A stretch of DNA of 27,057 bases from a candidate division NPL-UPA2 bacterium (GCA_018725205.1 QLUB01000007.1:1-27057), one strand, 5' to 3'. Positions 1-6,732 are shown, counted from the first letter of the stretch. Numbers and translations: made by a program. The notes: generated by a model from the sequence alone, not told the origin.

Positions 1-67
1 GCGCTTTGCGATACGCGAAGGCGGCCGCACAGTCGGTGCGGGTGTGGTTACGGAGATTATTGAGTAA
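1..67 (+). CDS. tuf: Elongation factor Tu, C-terminal end only (5' cut by window)
   Basis: Reading from base 2, the window opens inside a gene whose last 21 residues end in GRTVGAGVVTEIIE, followed by a TAA stop at 65-67. This is the conserved C-terminus of EF-Tu domain 3, the GTPase that brings aminoacyl-tRNA to the ribosome. Its position directly upstream of rpsJ fits the usual str-S10 order in Bacillota. Only the tail is visible, so length and start cannot be judged. Confidence 0.9.
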   Translation, partial: RFAIREGGRTVGAGVVTEIIE

Positions 68-70
68 TGG

Positions 71-112
71 GTTGACGGTTGACGGTTGACGGTTGACGGT
101 TGACGGTTGACA
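71..112. repeat. Tandem 7-bp repeat, six units of GTTGACG
   Basis: Five exact GTTGACG units and a sixth GTTGACA unit run head to tail from 71 to 112, starting a few bases after the tuf stop. Each unit carries a TTGAC core, so several -35-like hexamers appear, but no -10 box follows at the right distance. The array is followed by GACAGCGGAAAGC (109-121), which is nearly repeated after the unrelated heptamer array upstream of rplB. Confidence 0.95.
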
Positions 113-125
113 GCGGAAAGCCCCC

Positions 126-142
126 GCCGGCCGGAGGCCGGC
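126..142 (+). other. Perfect GC-rich hairpin in the tuf-rpsJ gap
   Basis: GCCGGCC and GGCCGGC form a perfect 7-bp stem around a 3-base GGA loop, about 24 bases upstream of the rpsJ SD. No T-run follows, so it is not a standard intrinsic terminator. It could be an RNA processing or stability element, or a dispersed palindromic repeat. The structure is seen; the role is unknown. Confidence 0.7.
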
Positions 143-180
143 TCCCATCCCCTAAACGTCACAGCAAGGAGGGAAAAGAA

Positions 181-489
181 ATGGCACAACAGAAGATACG
201 CATTCGGCTAAAGGCCTTTGACCACACGATCTTAGACCAGTCCTCCGAAAAGATCGTAGAGACCGCGCGCCGTACGGGCGCGACCGTGTCGGGCCCCATA
301 CCGCTGCCGACAGAGCGCAATCTCTTTACCATACTCCGTGCACCGCACGTGGAAAAGGACATCCGCGAGCAGTTTGAGATGCGTACACACAAACGGTTGA
401 TTGACATTCTTGAGCCTACCCCTAAGACGGTCGACGCACTTATGCGACTAGACCTGCCTGCGGGTGTGGATATTGAGATAAAGCTCTAG
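181..489 (+). CDS. rpsJ: 30S ribosomal protein S10
   Basis: 102 residues, the family's usual length. The sequence begins MAQQKIRIRLKAFDHTILDQ, typical S10. S10 sits in the head of the 30S subunit and, in many bacteria, also acts as NusE in transcription antitermination. The ATG at 181 is chosen because AAGGAGGG lies just upstream (167-174) and the family start matches; the frame stays open back to 100, but that stretch is the repeat and hairpin region. First gene of the S10 operon, separated from tuf by 113 bases and from rplC by 148 bases. Confidence 0.98.
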   Translation: MAQQKIRIRLKAFDHTILDQSSEKIVETARRTGATVSGPIPLPTERNLFTILRAPHVEKDIREQFEMRTHKRLIDILEPTPKTVDALMRLDLPAGVDIEIKL

Positions 490-490
490 A

Positions 491-525
491 CGTTAGCCGT
501 TAACGGTTAACGGTTGACAGTTCAC
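491..525. repeat. Degenerate 7-bp tandem array, forward arm (rpsJ-rplC gap)
   Basis: Five consecutive heptamers start one base after the rpsJ stop: CGTTAGC, CGTTAAC, GGTTAAC, GGTTGAC, AGTTCAC. They are drifted versions of the TTGACGG unit upstream of rpsJ. Together with the opposite-orientation heptamers at 544-564 they could pair into a long imperfect hairpin in the rplC leader. Confidence 0.85.
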
Positions 526-543
526 AGCAGAAGATCAGGAACA

Positions 544-592
544 GTCAACCGTCAACGGTCAACAGACAGCGGCTGGCAGCTGGCGGCCAGAG
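544..592. repeat. 7-bp lattice, inverted TTGAC units then GCTGGCR units
   Basis: In one unbroken 7-base register: GTCAACC, GTCAACG, GTCAACA, GACAGCG, GCTGGCA, GCTGGCG, GCCAGAG. The first three are the reverse complement of the GGTTGAC units at 505-518, giving an inverted-repeat pair around a central spacer. The later units change sequence but keep the 7-base phase. CTGGC (573-577) and GCCAG (586-590) could form a small hairpin. Confidence 0.8.
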
Positions 593-600
593 CAATACAA

Positions 601-616
601 GTTCCCCGCGGGGAAC
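601..616. other. 16-bp perfect palindrome before the rplC ribosome binding site
   Basis: GTTCCCCGCGGGGAAC is its own reverse complement and ends about 9 bases upstream of the GGAGGT that serves rplC. As RNA it would fold into a 6-bp stem with a CGCG loop, placed where folding could affect ribosome access. It may be a translational control element or a protein-binding DNA site. Only the symmetry is observed. Confidence 0.8.
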
Positions 617-637
617 CAATGTATGGAGGTGCACCCA

Positions 638-1264
638 GTGCAGAAAGCAATTTTAGGCAAGAAAATTGGTATGACTCAAATTTTCGCAGACAAAGGTGTC
701 GTGGTGCCGGTAACCGTAATTGAGGCAGGCCCCTGTACCGTTACTCAGGTCAAGACCAATGACACAGATGGTTACACGGCCATTCAGGTAGCCTTTGAGC
801 CTGTACGTGAGTCTAGGGTCAACAAACCCGAGAAGGGCCACTTCAAGCGGTGCAATGTTAAGCCGCATCGGTTTCTGCGCGAGTTTCGTCTCGCGAACGC
901 CACCGAGTACAAGGTGGGACAAGCAATCACTGCGGTAACGTTCACCGAGGGCGAGTACGTTGATGTGACTGGAACGTCTAAGGGCAAAGGCTTCACCGGT
1001 GGGATACAGCGGTGGGGTTTTAGCCGAGGCCCTATGACCCATGGTTCTAAGTATCATCGCGGACCGGGTAGCCAGAACTCCCGCGCCTCAGCGCGCACTT
1101 TCCCGGGTCGTAAAATGCCGGGCCAGCATGGCCGCCTGCGCCGTACAGTGCAGAACCTTAGGATTGTACGCATTGACGCGGAGCGGAATCTAATCTTGGT
1201 TAAAGGTGCGATTCCGGGCCCGAAGGGCTCTCTCGTGACCATCAAGGACAGTGTCAAAGCCTAG
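638..1264 (+). CDS. rplC: 50S ribosomal protein L3
   Basis: 208 residues from the GTG at 638, with GGAGGT at 625-630 as SD. An in-frame ATG at 623 would place the start before the SD and is not preferred. The N-terminus QKAILGKKIGMTQIF and the central glycine/tryptophan loop (GKGFTGGIQRWGF, then RGPGSQNSRASARTFPGRKM) are hallmark L3. L3 is an early 23S rRNA assembly protein whose long loop reaches the peptidyl transferase centre. 34 bases separate it from rplD. Confidence 0.97.
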   Translation: MQKAILGKKIGMTQIFADKGVVVPVTVIEAGPCTVTQVKTNDTDGYTAIQVAFEPVRESRVNKPEKGHFKRCNVKPHRFLREFRLANATEYKVGQAITAVTFTEGEYVDVTGTSKGKGFTGGIQRWGFSRGPMTHGSKYHRGPGSQNSRASARTFPGRKMPGQHGRLRRTVQNLRIVRIDAERNLILVKGAIPGPKGSLVTIKDSVKA

Positions 1265-1298
1265 CTAGGCCTTGGCTTGTGAAAGGAGGATTAACGCT

Positions 1299-1922
1299 AT
1301 GCCTACGGTGAAAGTTCACAATATGAAGGGCGAAGAGGTAGGGCAAATGGAGCTTTCTGACGCCGTCTTTGGCGTGGAAGTGAACAGCCATGTGCTCCAT
1401 CTCGCCGTAACTAAGCAACTGGCTGGACAGCGCCTGGGAACGCATGATACAAAGAATCGTTCGGAAGTGCGCGGCGGCGGGCGTAAACCGTGGAAGCAGA
1501 AAGGGACAGGGCGTGCCCGTGCAGGCAGTCGCCGTTCTCCCATCTGGGTAGGCGGAGGTATTGCCTTTGGTCCCACTCCCCGCAAGTATAATTTCGAGCT
1601 GCCGCGCAAGGTGCGTCGTTTGGCTTTGCGGAGCGCATTAACCGCGAAGCTACAGGCGGGAGAATTAGTGGTGCTTGATCGGCTTGAGTTTGCCGAACCT
1701 AAGACCAAGCTAATGGTCGAAACCCTCTCTAACCTTAAAATCAGCGGGAAAGCGCTAGTAGTGTTGCCCGAGCTTAATGAAAACGTTGCGAAGTCAGGGC
1801 GCAACATTCCCGGCGTGTTGGTGGAACAGGCGATAGGTGTCAATGTGTATGATGTGCTCAATAGCGGCAAACTGGTTATGACTCAAGCCGCAGTAGAAAA
1901 GGTACAGGAGGTGCTCGTGTAA
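1299..1922 (+). CDS. rplD: 50S ribosomal protein L4
   Basis: 207 residues from the ATG at 1299, with a strong AAAGGAGG SD at 1282-1289. A longer in-frame start at 1272 lies before this SD and is rejected. L4 signatures are visible: TKNRSEVRGGGRKPWKQKGTG in the rRNA-binding loop and PRKYNFELPRKVRRLALRSA after it. L4 binds 23S rRNA and lines the exit tunnel; in E. coli it represses its own S10 operon, but control of that kind is not shown here. Its TAA shares a base with the rplW ATG, implying coupled translation. Confidence 0.97.
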   Translation: MPTVKVHNMKGEEVGQMELSDAVFGVEVNSHVLHLAVTKQLAGQRLGTHDTKNRSEVRGGGRKPWKQKGTGRARAGSRRSPIWVGGGIAFGPTPRKYNFELPRKVRRLALRSALTAKLQAGELVVLDRLEFAEPKTKLMVETLSNLKISGKALVVLPELNENVAKSGRNIPGVLVEQAIGVNVYDVLNSGKLVMTQAAVEKVQEVLV

Positions 1923-2212
1923 TGCGGGACCCCAGGGATATCATCAAGCGGCCTGTGATCAGTGAGCGGAGCACAGAACTGCAGGAAATGCGCAAGTATG
2001 TCTTTGCGGTAGACTTGCGCGCCAACAAGACAGAAATTCGCCAGGCCGTGGAGCACCTCTTCAAAGTTGAGGTGGAAGTAGTGAACACGATGCGCGTGGC
2101 GGGGAAGTTTAAACGTCATGGCGTCCACTCCGGTTATCGCTCTGATTGGAAGAAGGCCATCGTTACCATTACGCCAAAGTCAAAGCCTATCCCGATTTTT
2201 GATTCAGTCTAA
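1922..2212 (+). CDS. rplW: 50S ribosomal protein L23
   Basis: 96 residues. The sequence MRDPRDIIKRPVISERSTEL is typical of L23, followed by the conserved YVFAVDLRANKTEIRQAVE segment. L23 sits at the tunnel exit and docks trigger factor, SRP and the Sec translocon. The start overlaps the rplD stop as TAATG, with AGGAGGTG upstream inside rplD. It is followed by a 145-base gap holding the CATGGCR repeat array. Confidence 0.97.
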   Translation: MRDPRDIIKRPVISERSTELQEMRKYVFAVDLRANKTEIRQAVEHLFKVEVEVVNTMRVAGKFKRHGVHSGYRSDWKKAIVTITPKSKPIPIFDSV

Positions 2213-2225
2213 CTAAGAAGAAGCA

Positions 2226-2302
2226 CATGGCGCATGGCGCATGGCACATGGCACATGGCGCATGGCACATGGCGCTTGGCGGAGAGCGGAGAGCGGAAAG
2301 CT
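2226..2302. repeat. 11-unit 7-bp tandem array in the rplW-rplB gap
   Basis: Eleven heptamers in perfect register from 2226: CATGGCG or CATGGCA seven times, then CTTGGCG, GAGAGCG, GAGAGCG, GAAAGCT. The unit sequence changes along the array while the 7-base period is kept. The final GAGAGCGGAAAGC (2289-2301) matches GACAGCGGAAAGC (109-121) downstream of the rpsJ-leader array at 12 of 13 bases. The frame through the array is open into rplB, but the array is not thought to be translated. Confidence 0.95.
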
Positions 2303-2357
2303 ACCCCACGAGCTCACAGCACACAAACAACTTTTCCTGAAAAGGAGGGACACACAA

Positions 2358-3188
2358 ATGGCTATGAAGAAGTTTAAGCCTACTTCGCCCGGTCGGCGCT
2401 TTATGACCGTGGAGAGTTTTGCGGAGATTACTACCACTACACCTGAGCGTTCTCTGCTCGCGCCGCTGACTAACAAAGCAGGGCGAAACAATCAAGGGCG
2501 CATTACGGTCCGTCATCAGGGAGGCGGCCATAAGCGCAAGTACCGCATCATCGACTTCAAGCGCGATAAAGACGGCATCCCGGCAACGGTCGCCACGATC
2601 GAGTACGATCCTAATCGCACCGCCTACATCGCGCTTCTCCACTACGCGGATGGGGAGAAACGCTATATCTTGGCACCACAAGGACTTAAGGTCGGAGCAA
2701 AAATACTCTCCGGTGCTCAAGCGGATATCATTGTCGGCAATACCCTGCCCCTAAAGAACATTCCGGTCGGTACTGTTGTGCATAACGTGGAACTAAAGCC
2801 GGGCAAGGGTGCACAGATGGTCCGCTCAGCCGGTGCCTCAGCGCAGCTCATGGCTAAAGAAGGTTCTTACGCACTGGTAAGACTGCCCTCAAGCGAAGAC
2901 CGTTTGGTCCACATCAACTGCAAGGCGACTATAGGTCAGGTTGGCAACCTAGAATATGAGAATGTTTCTATCGGCAAGGCCGGTCGCTCACGTTGGTTAA
3001 GGCGTCGTCCGACCGTGCGCGGTGTCGTTATGAACCCGGTAGACCATCCCCACGGCGGTGGCGAAGGCCGTGCTCCGATTGGCCGCAAGAGCCCGGTTAC
3101 TCCTTGGGGGGTACCAACTTTGGGCCACAAGACGCGCCAGAAGAAGAAGCACAGCGACAAGTACATCGTCCGTCGCCGTAAGTCTTAG
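2358..3188 (+). CDS. rplB: 50S ribosomal protein L2
   Basis: 276 residues from the ATG at 2358 with AAAGGAGGG at 2341-2349. The N-terminus MAMKKFKPTSPGRRFMT and the near-C-terminal VMNPVDHPHGGGEGR (around residues 224-238, including the invariant histidine region near 230) are diagnostic. L2 binds domain IV of 23S rRNA and helps subunit joining and peptidyl transferase activity. An upstream in-frame extension to 2241 would encode the heptamer array and lies before the SD, so it is rejected. Confidence 0.98.
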   Translation: MAMKKFKPTSPGRRFMTVESFAEITTTTPERSLLAPLTNKAGRNNQGRITVRHQGGGHKRKYRIIDFKRDKDGIPATVATIEYDPNRTAYIALLHYADGEKRYILAPQGLKVGAKILSGAQADIIVGNTLPLKNIPVGTVVHNVELKPGKGAQMVRSAGASAQLMAKEGSYALVRLPSSEDRLVHINCKATIGQVGNLEYENVSIGKAGRSRWLRRRPTVRGVVMNPVDHPHGGGEGRAPIGRKSPVTPWGVPTLGHKTRQKKKHSDKYIVRRRKS

Positions 3189-3205
3189 AGAAGGGAGGCC
3201 ACAAA

Positions 3206-3490
3206 ATGTCTCGTTCCGTAAAGAAGGGCCCCTTTGTTCAGGAAAGACTGCTCGCTCGGATTAGGCTGATGAACACTAAGGGCGAAAAGAGAGTGCTTAA
3301 GACTTGGTCTCGTGCATCGACTGTTTTCCCCGACATGATTGGTCACACCATCGCGGTTTACGATGGGCGTAAACACGTGCCGGTATACATCAGCGAGGAA
3401 ATGGTAGGGCACAAACTTGGGGAATTTAGCCCCACCCGCACTTTTCGCGGCCACGGCGGCCACACCGAACGCACCACAGCATTGAAGTAG
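3206..3490 (+). CDS. rpsS: 30S ribosomal protein S19
   Basis: 94 residues, near the family norm. MSRSVKKGPFVQERLLARI opens the protein, and GHKLGEFSPTRTFRGHGGH near the end is the conserved rRNA-contacting part. S19 works with S13 in the 30S head, near the tRNA A and P sites. AAGGGAGG SD at 3190-3197; 17 bases after rplB and 12 before rplV. Confidence 0.98.
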   Translation: MSRSVKKGPFVQERLLARIRLMNTKGEKRVLKTWSRASTVFPDMIGHTIAVYDGRKHVPVYISEEMVGHKLGEFSPTRTFRGHGGHTERTTALK

Positions 3491-3502
3491 GAGGGGATAG
3501 AC

Positions 3503-3835
3503 ATGCAAGCGAAAGCGGTTGCCCGCAACGTACGCATCGCGCCGCGCAAAGCGCGAATTGTCATTGACCTCGTCCGCGGCAAGGATGTGGGGGAGGCCAC
3601 CAATATTCTTAAATTCACACCTAAAGTAGCTGCCGAAGTGATCCTAAAGGTCATGAAATCAGCGGCTGCTAACGCCGAGAACAACAATCAGCTAAGCCCT
3701 GAGAAGTTGTATGTCGCGGAAGCCTACGTGGACGCCGGCCCCACACTTAAGCGTTGGCACCCGCGCGCGCAGGGCCGCATGTACCCCATTTTAAAGCGTT
3801 CGTGCCACATTACTGTCGTAGTAAAAGAAAGGTAG
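3503..3835 (+). CDS. rplV: 50S ribosomal protein L22
   Basis: 110 residues. RNVRIAPRKARIVIDLVRGK near the N-terminus and WHPRAQGRMYPILKRSCHIT in the C-terminal hairpin are classic L22. The beta-hairpin reaches into the exit tunnel, where changes can affect macrolide response. The ATG at 3503 follows GGAGGGG. 13 bases before rpsC. Confidence 0.98.
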   Translation: MQAKAVARNVRIAPRKARIVIDLVRGKDVGEATNILKFTPKVAAEVILKVMKSAAANAENNNQLSPEKLYVAEAYVDAGPTLKRWHPRAQGRMYPILKRSCHITVVVKER

Positions 3836-3848
3836 GAGGGAGAGCCGG

Positions 3849-4508
3849 GTGGGACAGAAAGTTCATCCCAAAGGATTTCGCATTGGCGTCATCAGAGACT
3901 GGGATTCTAAATGGTACGCAGAGAAGAACTACTCCGACCTACTGCTCGAGGACTTCAAGGTTCGCCGCTACATCAAAGATAAGCTCTTTGCCACTGGCGT
4001 AGCCCAAGTTGTAATCCAGCGTACAGGCGCCATCGTGCGGGTGTTCATACACACGGCTAAGCCGGGCATGGTAATTGGGCGTGGCGGGGCAGGAGTGGAG
4101 GAGCTACGCAAGGCGCTCGAGATACTCACCAAGAAACAGGTCTATGTCAACATCATTGAGATTAAAACTCCCGAACTAAGCGCGCAGTTGGTGGCGGAGA
4201 ACGTGGCCGCCCAAATCGAGAAGCGCATTGCCTATCGCCGCGCGATGCGCCAAGTTATGGGTCGCACTATGCGTATGGGCGCAAAGGGCATTAGGGTAGC
4301 TATCGGCGGGCGCTTAAATGGCGCTGAAATCGCCCGGCGTGAATGGGCGCGCGAGGGCACTATTCCTTTGCATACACTTAGAGCAGATATCGACTACGGC
4401 GTGGCTACGGCTCATACGGCCTATGGTCAAATCGGCGTCAAAGTCTGGATTTACAAGGGTGAAATTCTACCTAAGCCGACCAAGGCGGCGGCAGAGGGAG
4501 GCGAGTAA
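3849..4508 (+). CDS. rpsC: 30S ribosomal protein S3
   Basis: 219 residues, starting at GTG 3849 behind AGGAGGG (3835-3841). It begins (M)GQKVHPKGFRIGVIRDWDS. A KH domain is seen with the GxxG-type loop MVIGRGGAGV at about residues 74-83. S3 helps form the mRNA entry site of the 30S subunit with S4 and S5. Three bases separate it from rplP. Confidence 0.98.
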   Translation: MGQKVHPKGFRIGVIRDWDSKWYAEKNYSDLLLEDFKVRRYIKDKLFATGVAQVVIQRTGAIVRVFIHTAKPGMVIGRGGAGVEELRKALEILTKKQVYVNIIEIKTPELSAQLVAENVAAQIEKRIAYRRAMRQVMGRTMRMGAKGIRVAIGGRLNGAEIARREWAREGTIPLHTLRADIDYGVATAHTAYGQIGVKVWIYKGEILPKPTKAAAEGGE

Positions 4509-4511
4509 ACC

Positions 4512-4946
4512 ATGTTAATGCCCAGCAGGGTAAAGTACCGCAAAATGCACAGAGGCAGAATGAAGGGGCGCACTAAGGGCGGTGGTTTTATCGCTCATGG
4601 CGAGTACGGCTTAGAGGCCCTAGAGGCTGCTTGGATTACTAGCCGCCAGATTGAGGCGGCGCGTGTAGCCATGACTAGGTATATCAAGCGCGGTGGCCAA
4701 GTCTGGATTCGCATTTTCCCCCACAAGTCTGTTACGCAAAAACCGGCCGAGACGCGTATGGGTGCGGGGAAGGGTTCACCGGAATACTGGGTTGCGGTCG
4801 TGAAGCCGGGCCGTATCATGTTTGAGATTGCGGGTGTAGACGAGGTGTCAGCACGCGAGGCACTTCGTTTGGCGGGACACAAGCTCCCCATTAGAACTAA
4901 GTTTGTGACACGTGCGAGTGTGGATGGTGATACCAATGAAGGTTAA
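4512..4946 (+). CDS. rplP: 50S ribosomal protein L16
   Basis: 144 residues. MLMPSRVKYRKMHRGRMKG is the typical N-terminus and PHKSVTQKPAETRMGAGKGS the conserved middle. L16 organises the A-site region of the 50S subunit. The ATG at 4512 fits the SD GAGGGAGG that lies at the end of rpsC. Its last 11 bases overlap the start of rpmC in another frame, so the two are probably translationally coupled. Confidence 0.98.
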   Translation: MLMPSRVKYRKMHRGRMKGRTKGGGFIAHGEYGLEALEAAWITSRQIEAARVAMTRYIKRGGQVWIRIFPHKSVTQKPAETRMGAGKGSPEYWVAVVKPGRIMFEIAGVDEVSAREALRLAGHKLPIRTKFVTRASVDGDTNEG

Positions 4947-5133
4947 AGACATACGTGACATGAACGACGCTGAGCTCATGCAGAAGATTGAGGATCTAAA
5001 AGGCGAGTTGTTTAATCTCCGTTTTCGTCTCGTAACCGGCCAACTTGAAAACCCCATGCGGATTAAAGAAGTTCGTAAGACCATCGCTCGCGTTAAGACC
5101 ATCTTGCACGAGCGCGAACGAAACATCGGCTAG
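4936..5133 (+). CDS. rpmC: 50S ribosomal protein L29
   Basis: 65 residues from ATG 4936: MKVKDIRDMNDAELMQKIED, then LFNLRFRLVTGQLENPMRIKEVRKTIAR, the conserved L29 helical hairpin. L29 lies next to L23 at the tunnel exit. The gene starts inside rplP and has only a weak SD (GGATGGTG), in keeping with re-initiation after rplP. Longer in-frame starts at 4912-4933 lie deeper within rplP and give a non-family N-terminus. Confidence 0.95.
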   Translation: MKVKDIRDMNDAELMQKIEDLKGELFNLRFRLVTGQLENPMRIKEVRKTIARVKTILHERERNIG

Positions 5134-5154
5134 GGTTAGAAAGGAGGTCCCACT

Positions 5155-5412
5155 ATGGAAGAGAGAAACCTGCGCAAGGTTCGACAAGGCGTAGTCGTCA
5201 GTGATAAAATGGAAAAAACCGTCGTTGTTGCTATCGAGTCGATGGTAGCGCATCCGTTGTACGGTCGTATCGTCAAGCAAACCAAGAAGTTCAAGGCGCA
5301 TAACGAGAATAATGAGGCACGTTTGGGCGATACCGTGCGCATTATGGAGACCCGCCCGCAGAGCAAGGAAAAGTGCTGGCGCGTGTTGGAGATTGTAAAG
5401 AAGGCAGAATAG
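5155..5412 (+). CDS. rpsQ: 30S ribosomal protein S17
   Basis: 85 residues. RKVRQGVVVSDKMEKTVVVA and HPLYGRIVKQTKKFKAHNE are S17 signatures (OB fold). It is a primary 16S rRNA-binding protein of the 30S body. ATG 5155 follows a strong AAAGGAGGT. 21 bases after rpmC. Confidence 0.98.
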   Translation: MEERNLRKVRQGVVVSDKMEKTVVVAIESMVAHPLYGRIVKQTKKFKAHNENNEARLGDTVRIMETRPQSKEKCWRVLEIVKKAE

Positions 5413-5443
5413 GCCCTGCCGGACAGGAAAGGGGAACATCGCC

Positions 5444-5812
5444 GTGATTCAAAGTGAAACGCGACTGCGGGTTGCAGATAATTCGGGCGCCAAAGAAATC
5501 CTCACCATCAGGGTGCTAGGTGGAACGAGTCGCCGCTATGCAGGCGTTGGCGATATCATCATCGCTACTGTGAAGGAAGCAACGCCCGGTGGAGTTGTAA
5601 AAAAGGGCGAGGTAGTCAAAGCTGTTGTCGTCCGTACCACCAAGGACGCTCGGCGCATCGACGGCTCCTACATCAAGTTCGACGACAACGCTGCGGTAAT
5701 CATTGACAACAACAACAACCCCCGCGGGACCCGCATATTTGGACCGGTAGCCCGCGAACTACGTGAGAAGAACTTTATGAAGATAGTTTCTCTCGCACCG
5801 GAAGTTCTCTAG
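5444..5812 (+). CDS. rplN: 50S ribosomal protein L14
   Basis: 122 residues, exactly the family length, beginning at GTG 5444: MIQSETRLRVADNSGAKEIL. The internal GSYIKFDDNAAVIIDNNNNP and the end PEVL are conserved. L14 sits at the subunit interface and is the docking point for the silencing factor RsfS. SD AGGAAAGGGG upstream. Confidence 0.98.
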   Translation: MIQSETRLRVADNSGAKEILTIRVLGGTSRRYAGVGDIIIATVKEATPGGVVKKGEVVKAVVVRTTKDARRIDGSYIKFDDNAAVIIDNNNNPRGTRIFGPVARELREKNFMKIVSLAPEVL

Positions 5813-5838
5813 GCGGAGCAGAGGAGGTGCCACAATCC

Positions 5839-6159
5839 GTGAAACTTCATGTTCGTAAGGACGACCATGTGATTGTCCTCACCGGTAAGGACGAGGGCAA
5901 GAAGGGCAAAGTGCTGAACTCCCTTCCACACAAAGGGCGTGTGATAGTGGAGGGCGTAAATATCGTGAGCCGTCACCGTAAGCCCACGCGCGAGGTGCCC
6001 CAGGGCGGCATCATTAAGCAAGAGGCTCCCATTCACAGCTCTAACGTAATGATTGTCTGCGGCAGCTGTAAGAAGCCCACCCGGGTGTCTCACAAGCCAA
6101 TGACAGACGGTAAGTTCGTTCGCGCCTGCAAGAAGTGTGGCGAGAACATCGACAAGTAG
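5839..6159 (+). CDS. rplX: 50S ribosomal protein L24, zinc-ribbon (C+) form
   Basis: 106 residues from GTG 5839; the GAGGAGGTG at 5821-5829 is its SD, so the in-frame GTG at 5827 cannot be the start. A KOW-type segment VIVLTGKDEGKKGKVLNS is at residues 11-28, and NIVSRHRKPT follows. Unlike most L24 proteins, the C-terminal part carries CGSC (C74, C77) and CKKC (C97, C100), a four-cysteine set that could bind zinc. L24 starts 50S assembly. Confidence 0.97.
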   Translation: MKLHVRKDDHVIVLTGKDEGKKGKVLNSLPHKGRVIVEGVNIVSRHRKPTREVPQGGIIKQEAPIHSSNVMIVCGSCKKPTRVSHKPMTDGKFVRACKKCGENIDK

Positions 6160-6175
6160 ATAGGAGGGCTAGCCT

Positions 6176-6715
6176 GTGACAAGGTTGAAGGAAAAGTACC
6201 AAAAGGACGTACGGTCAGCCCTTAAGACCAAGTTTGGCTATGAGAACGACATGCAGATACCTCGCCTTGAGAAAGTCGTACTCAATATGGGCGTAGGGAA
6301 AGCCATCAGCAACAGCAAAATCCTAGACGCTGCAGCCAAAGACCTCGCCGCAATTGCCGGACAAAAACCGATAATTACGCGTGCGCGGCAGAGCATCTCG
6401 AATTTTAAGCTGCGTGAAGGCATGGCCATTGGGGCGAAAGTTACACTGCGCGGCGACCGCATGTATGAGTTTCTTGACAAATTCATTAACATTAACCTTC
6501 CCCGCGTGCGCGACTTCAGAGGCGTTTCCCCAAAGTCCTTTGACGGACGCGGCAATTACACGCTCGGCGTTAAAGAGCAGCTTATCTTCCCCGAGATTGA
6601 CTATGACAAGGTCGATCAGGTTCAGGGTATGGACATCACTATCGTGACTACAGCCAAAACCGACGAGGAAGCGAAAGAATTGCTCGCGAAGCTCGGCATG
6701 CCGTTTCGCGCGTAA
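6176..6715 (+). CDS. rplE: 50S ribosomal protein L5
   Basis: 179 residues from GTG 6176 with TAGGAGGG upstream. RLKEKYQKDVRSALKTKFGY, VVLNMGVGKA and FRGVSPKSFDGRGNYTLGVKEQ are L5 hallmarks. L5 holds 5S rRNA in the central protuberance and contacts P-site tRNA. 16 bases after rplX, 17 before rpsN. Confidence 0.98.
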   Translation: MTRLKEKYQKDVRSALKTKFGYENDMQIPRLEKVVLNMGVGKAISNSKILDAAAKDLAAIAGQKPIITRARQSISNFKLREGMAIGAKVTLRGDRMYEFLDKFININLPRVRDFRGVSPKSFDGRGNYTLGVKEQLIFPEIDYDKVDQVQGMDITIVTTAKTDEEAKELLAKLGMPFRA

Positions 6716-6732
6716 GTAAAGGAGGAGAAGAA

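Noticed and set aside
100..180. In-frame 27-residue extension of S10
   Set aside because: It runs through the repeat flank and hairpin; the SD and family start place initiation at 181.
71..564. TTGACA/TTGACG hexamers in the heptamer arrays as promoters
   Set aside because: No -10-like hexamer is found 16-18 bases downstream of any of them, so they are more likely a by-product of the repeat unit.
71..2302. Possible CRISPR-like arrays
   Set aside because: Units are 7 bp, contiguous and without spacers; this is simple tandem repetition.
2241..2357. In-frame 39-residue N-terminal extension of L2 encoded by the CATGGCR array
   Set aside because: It precedes the strong SD at 2341, does not resemble any L2 N-terminus, and consists of low-complexity repeat translation.
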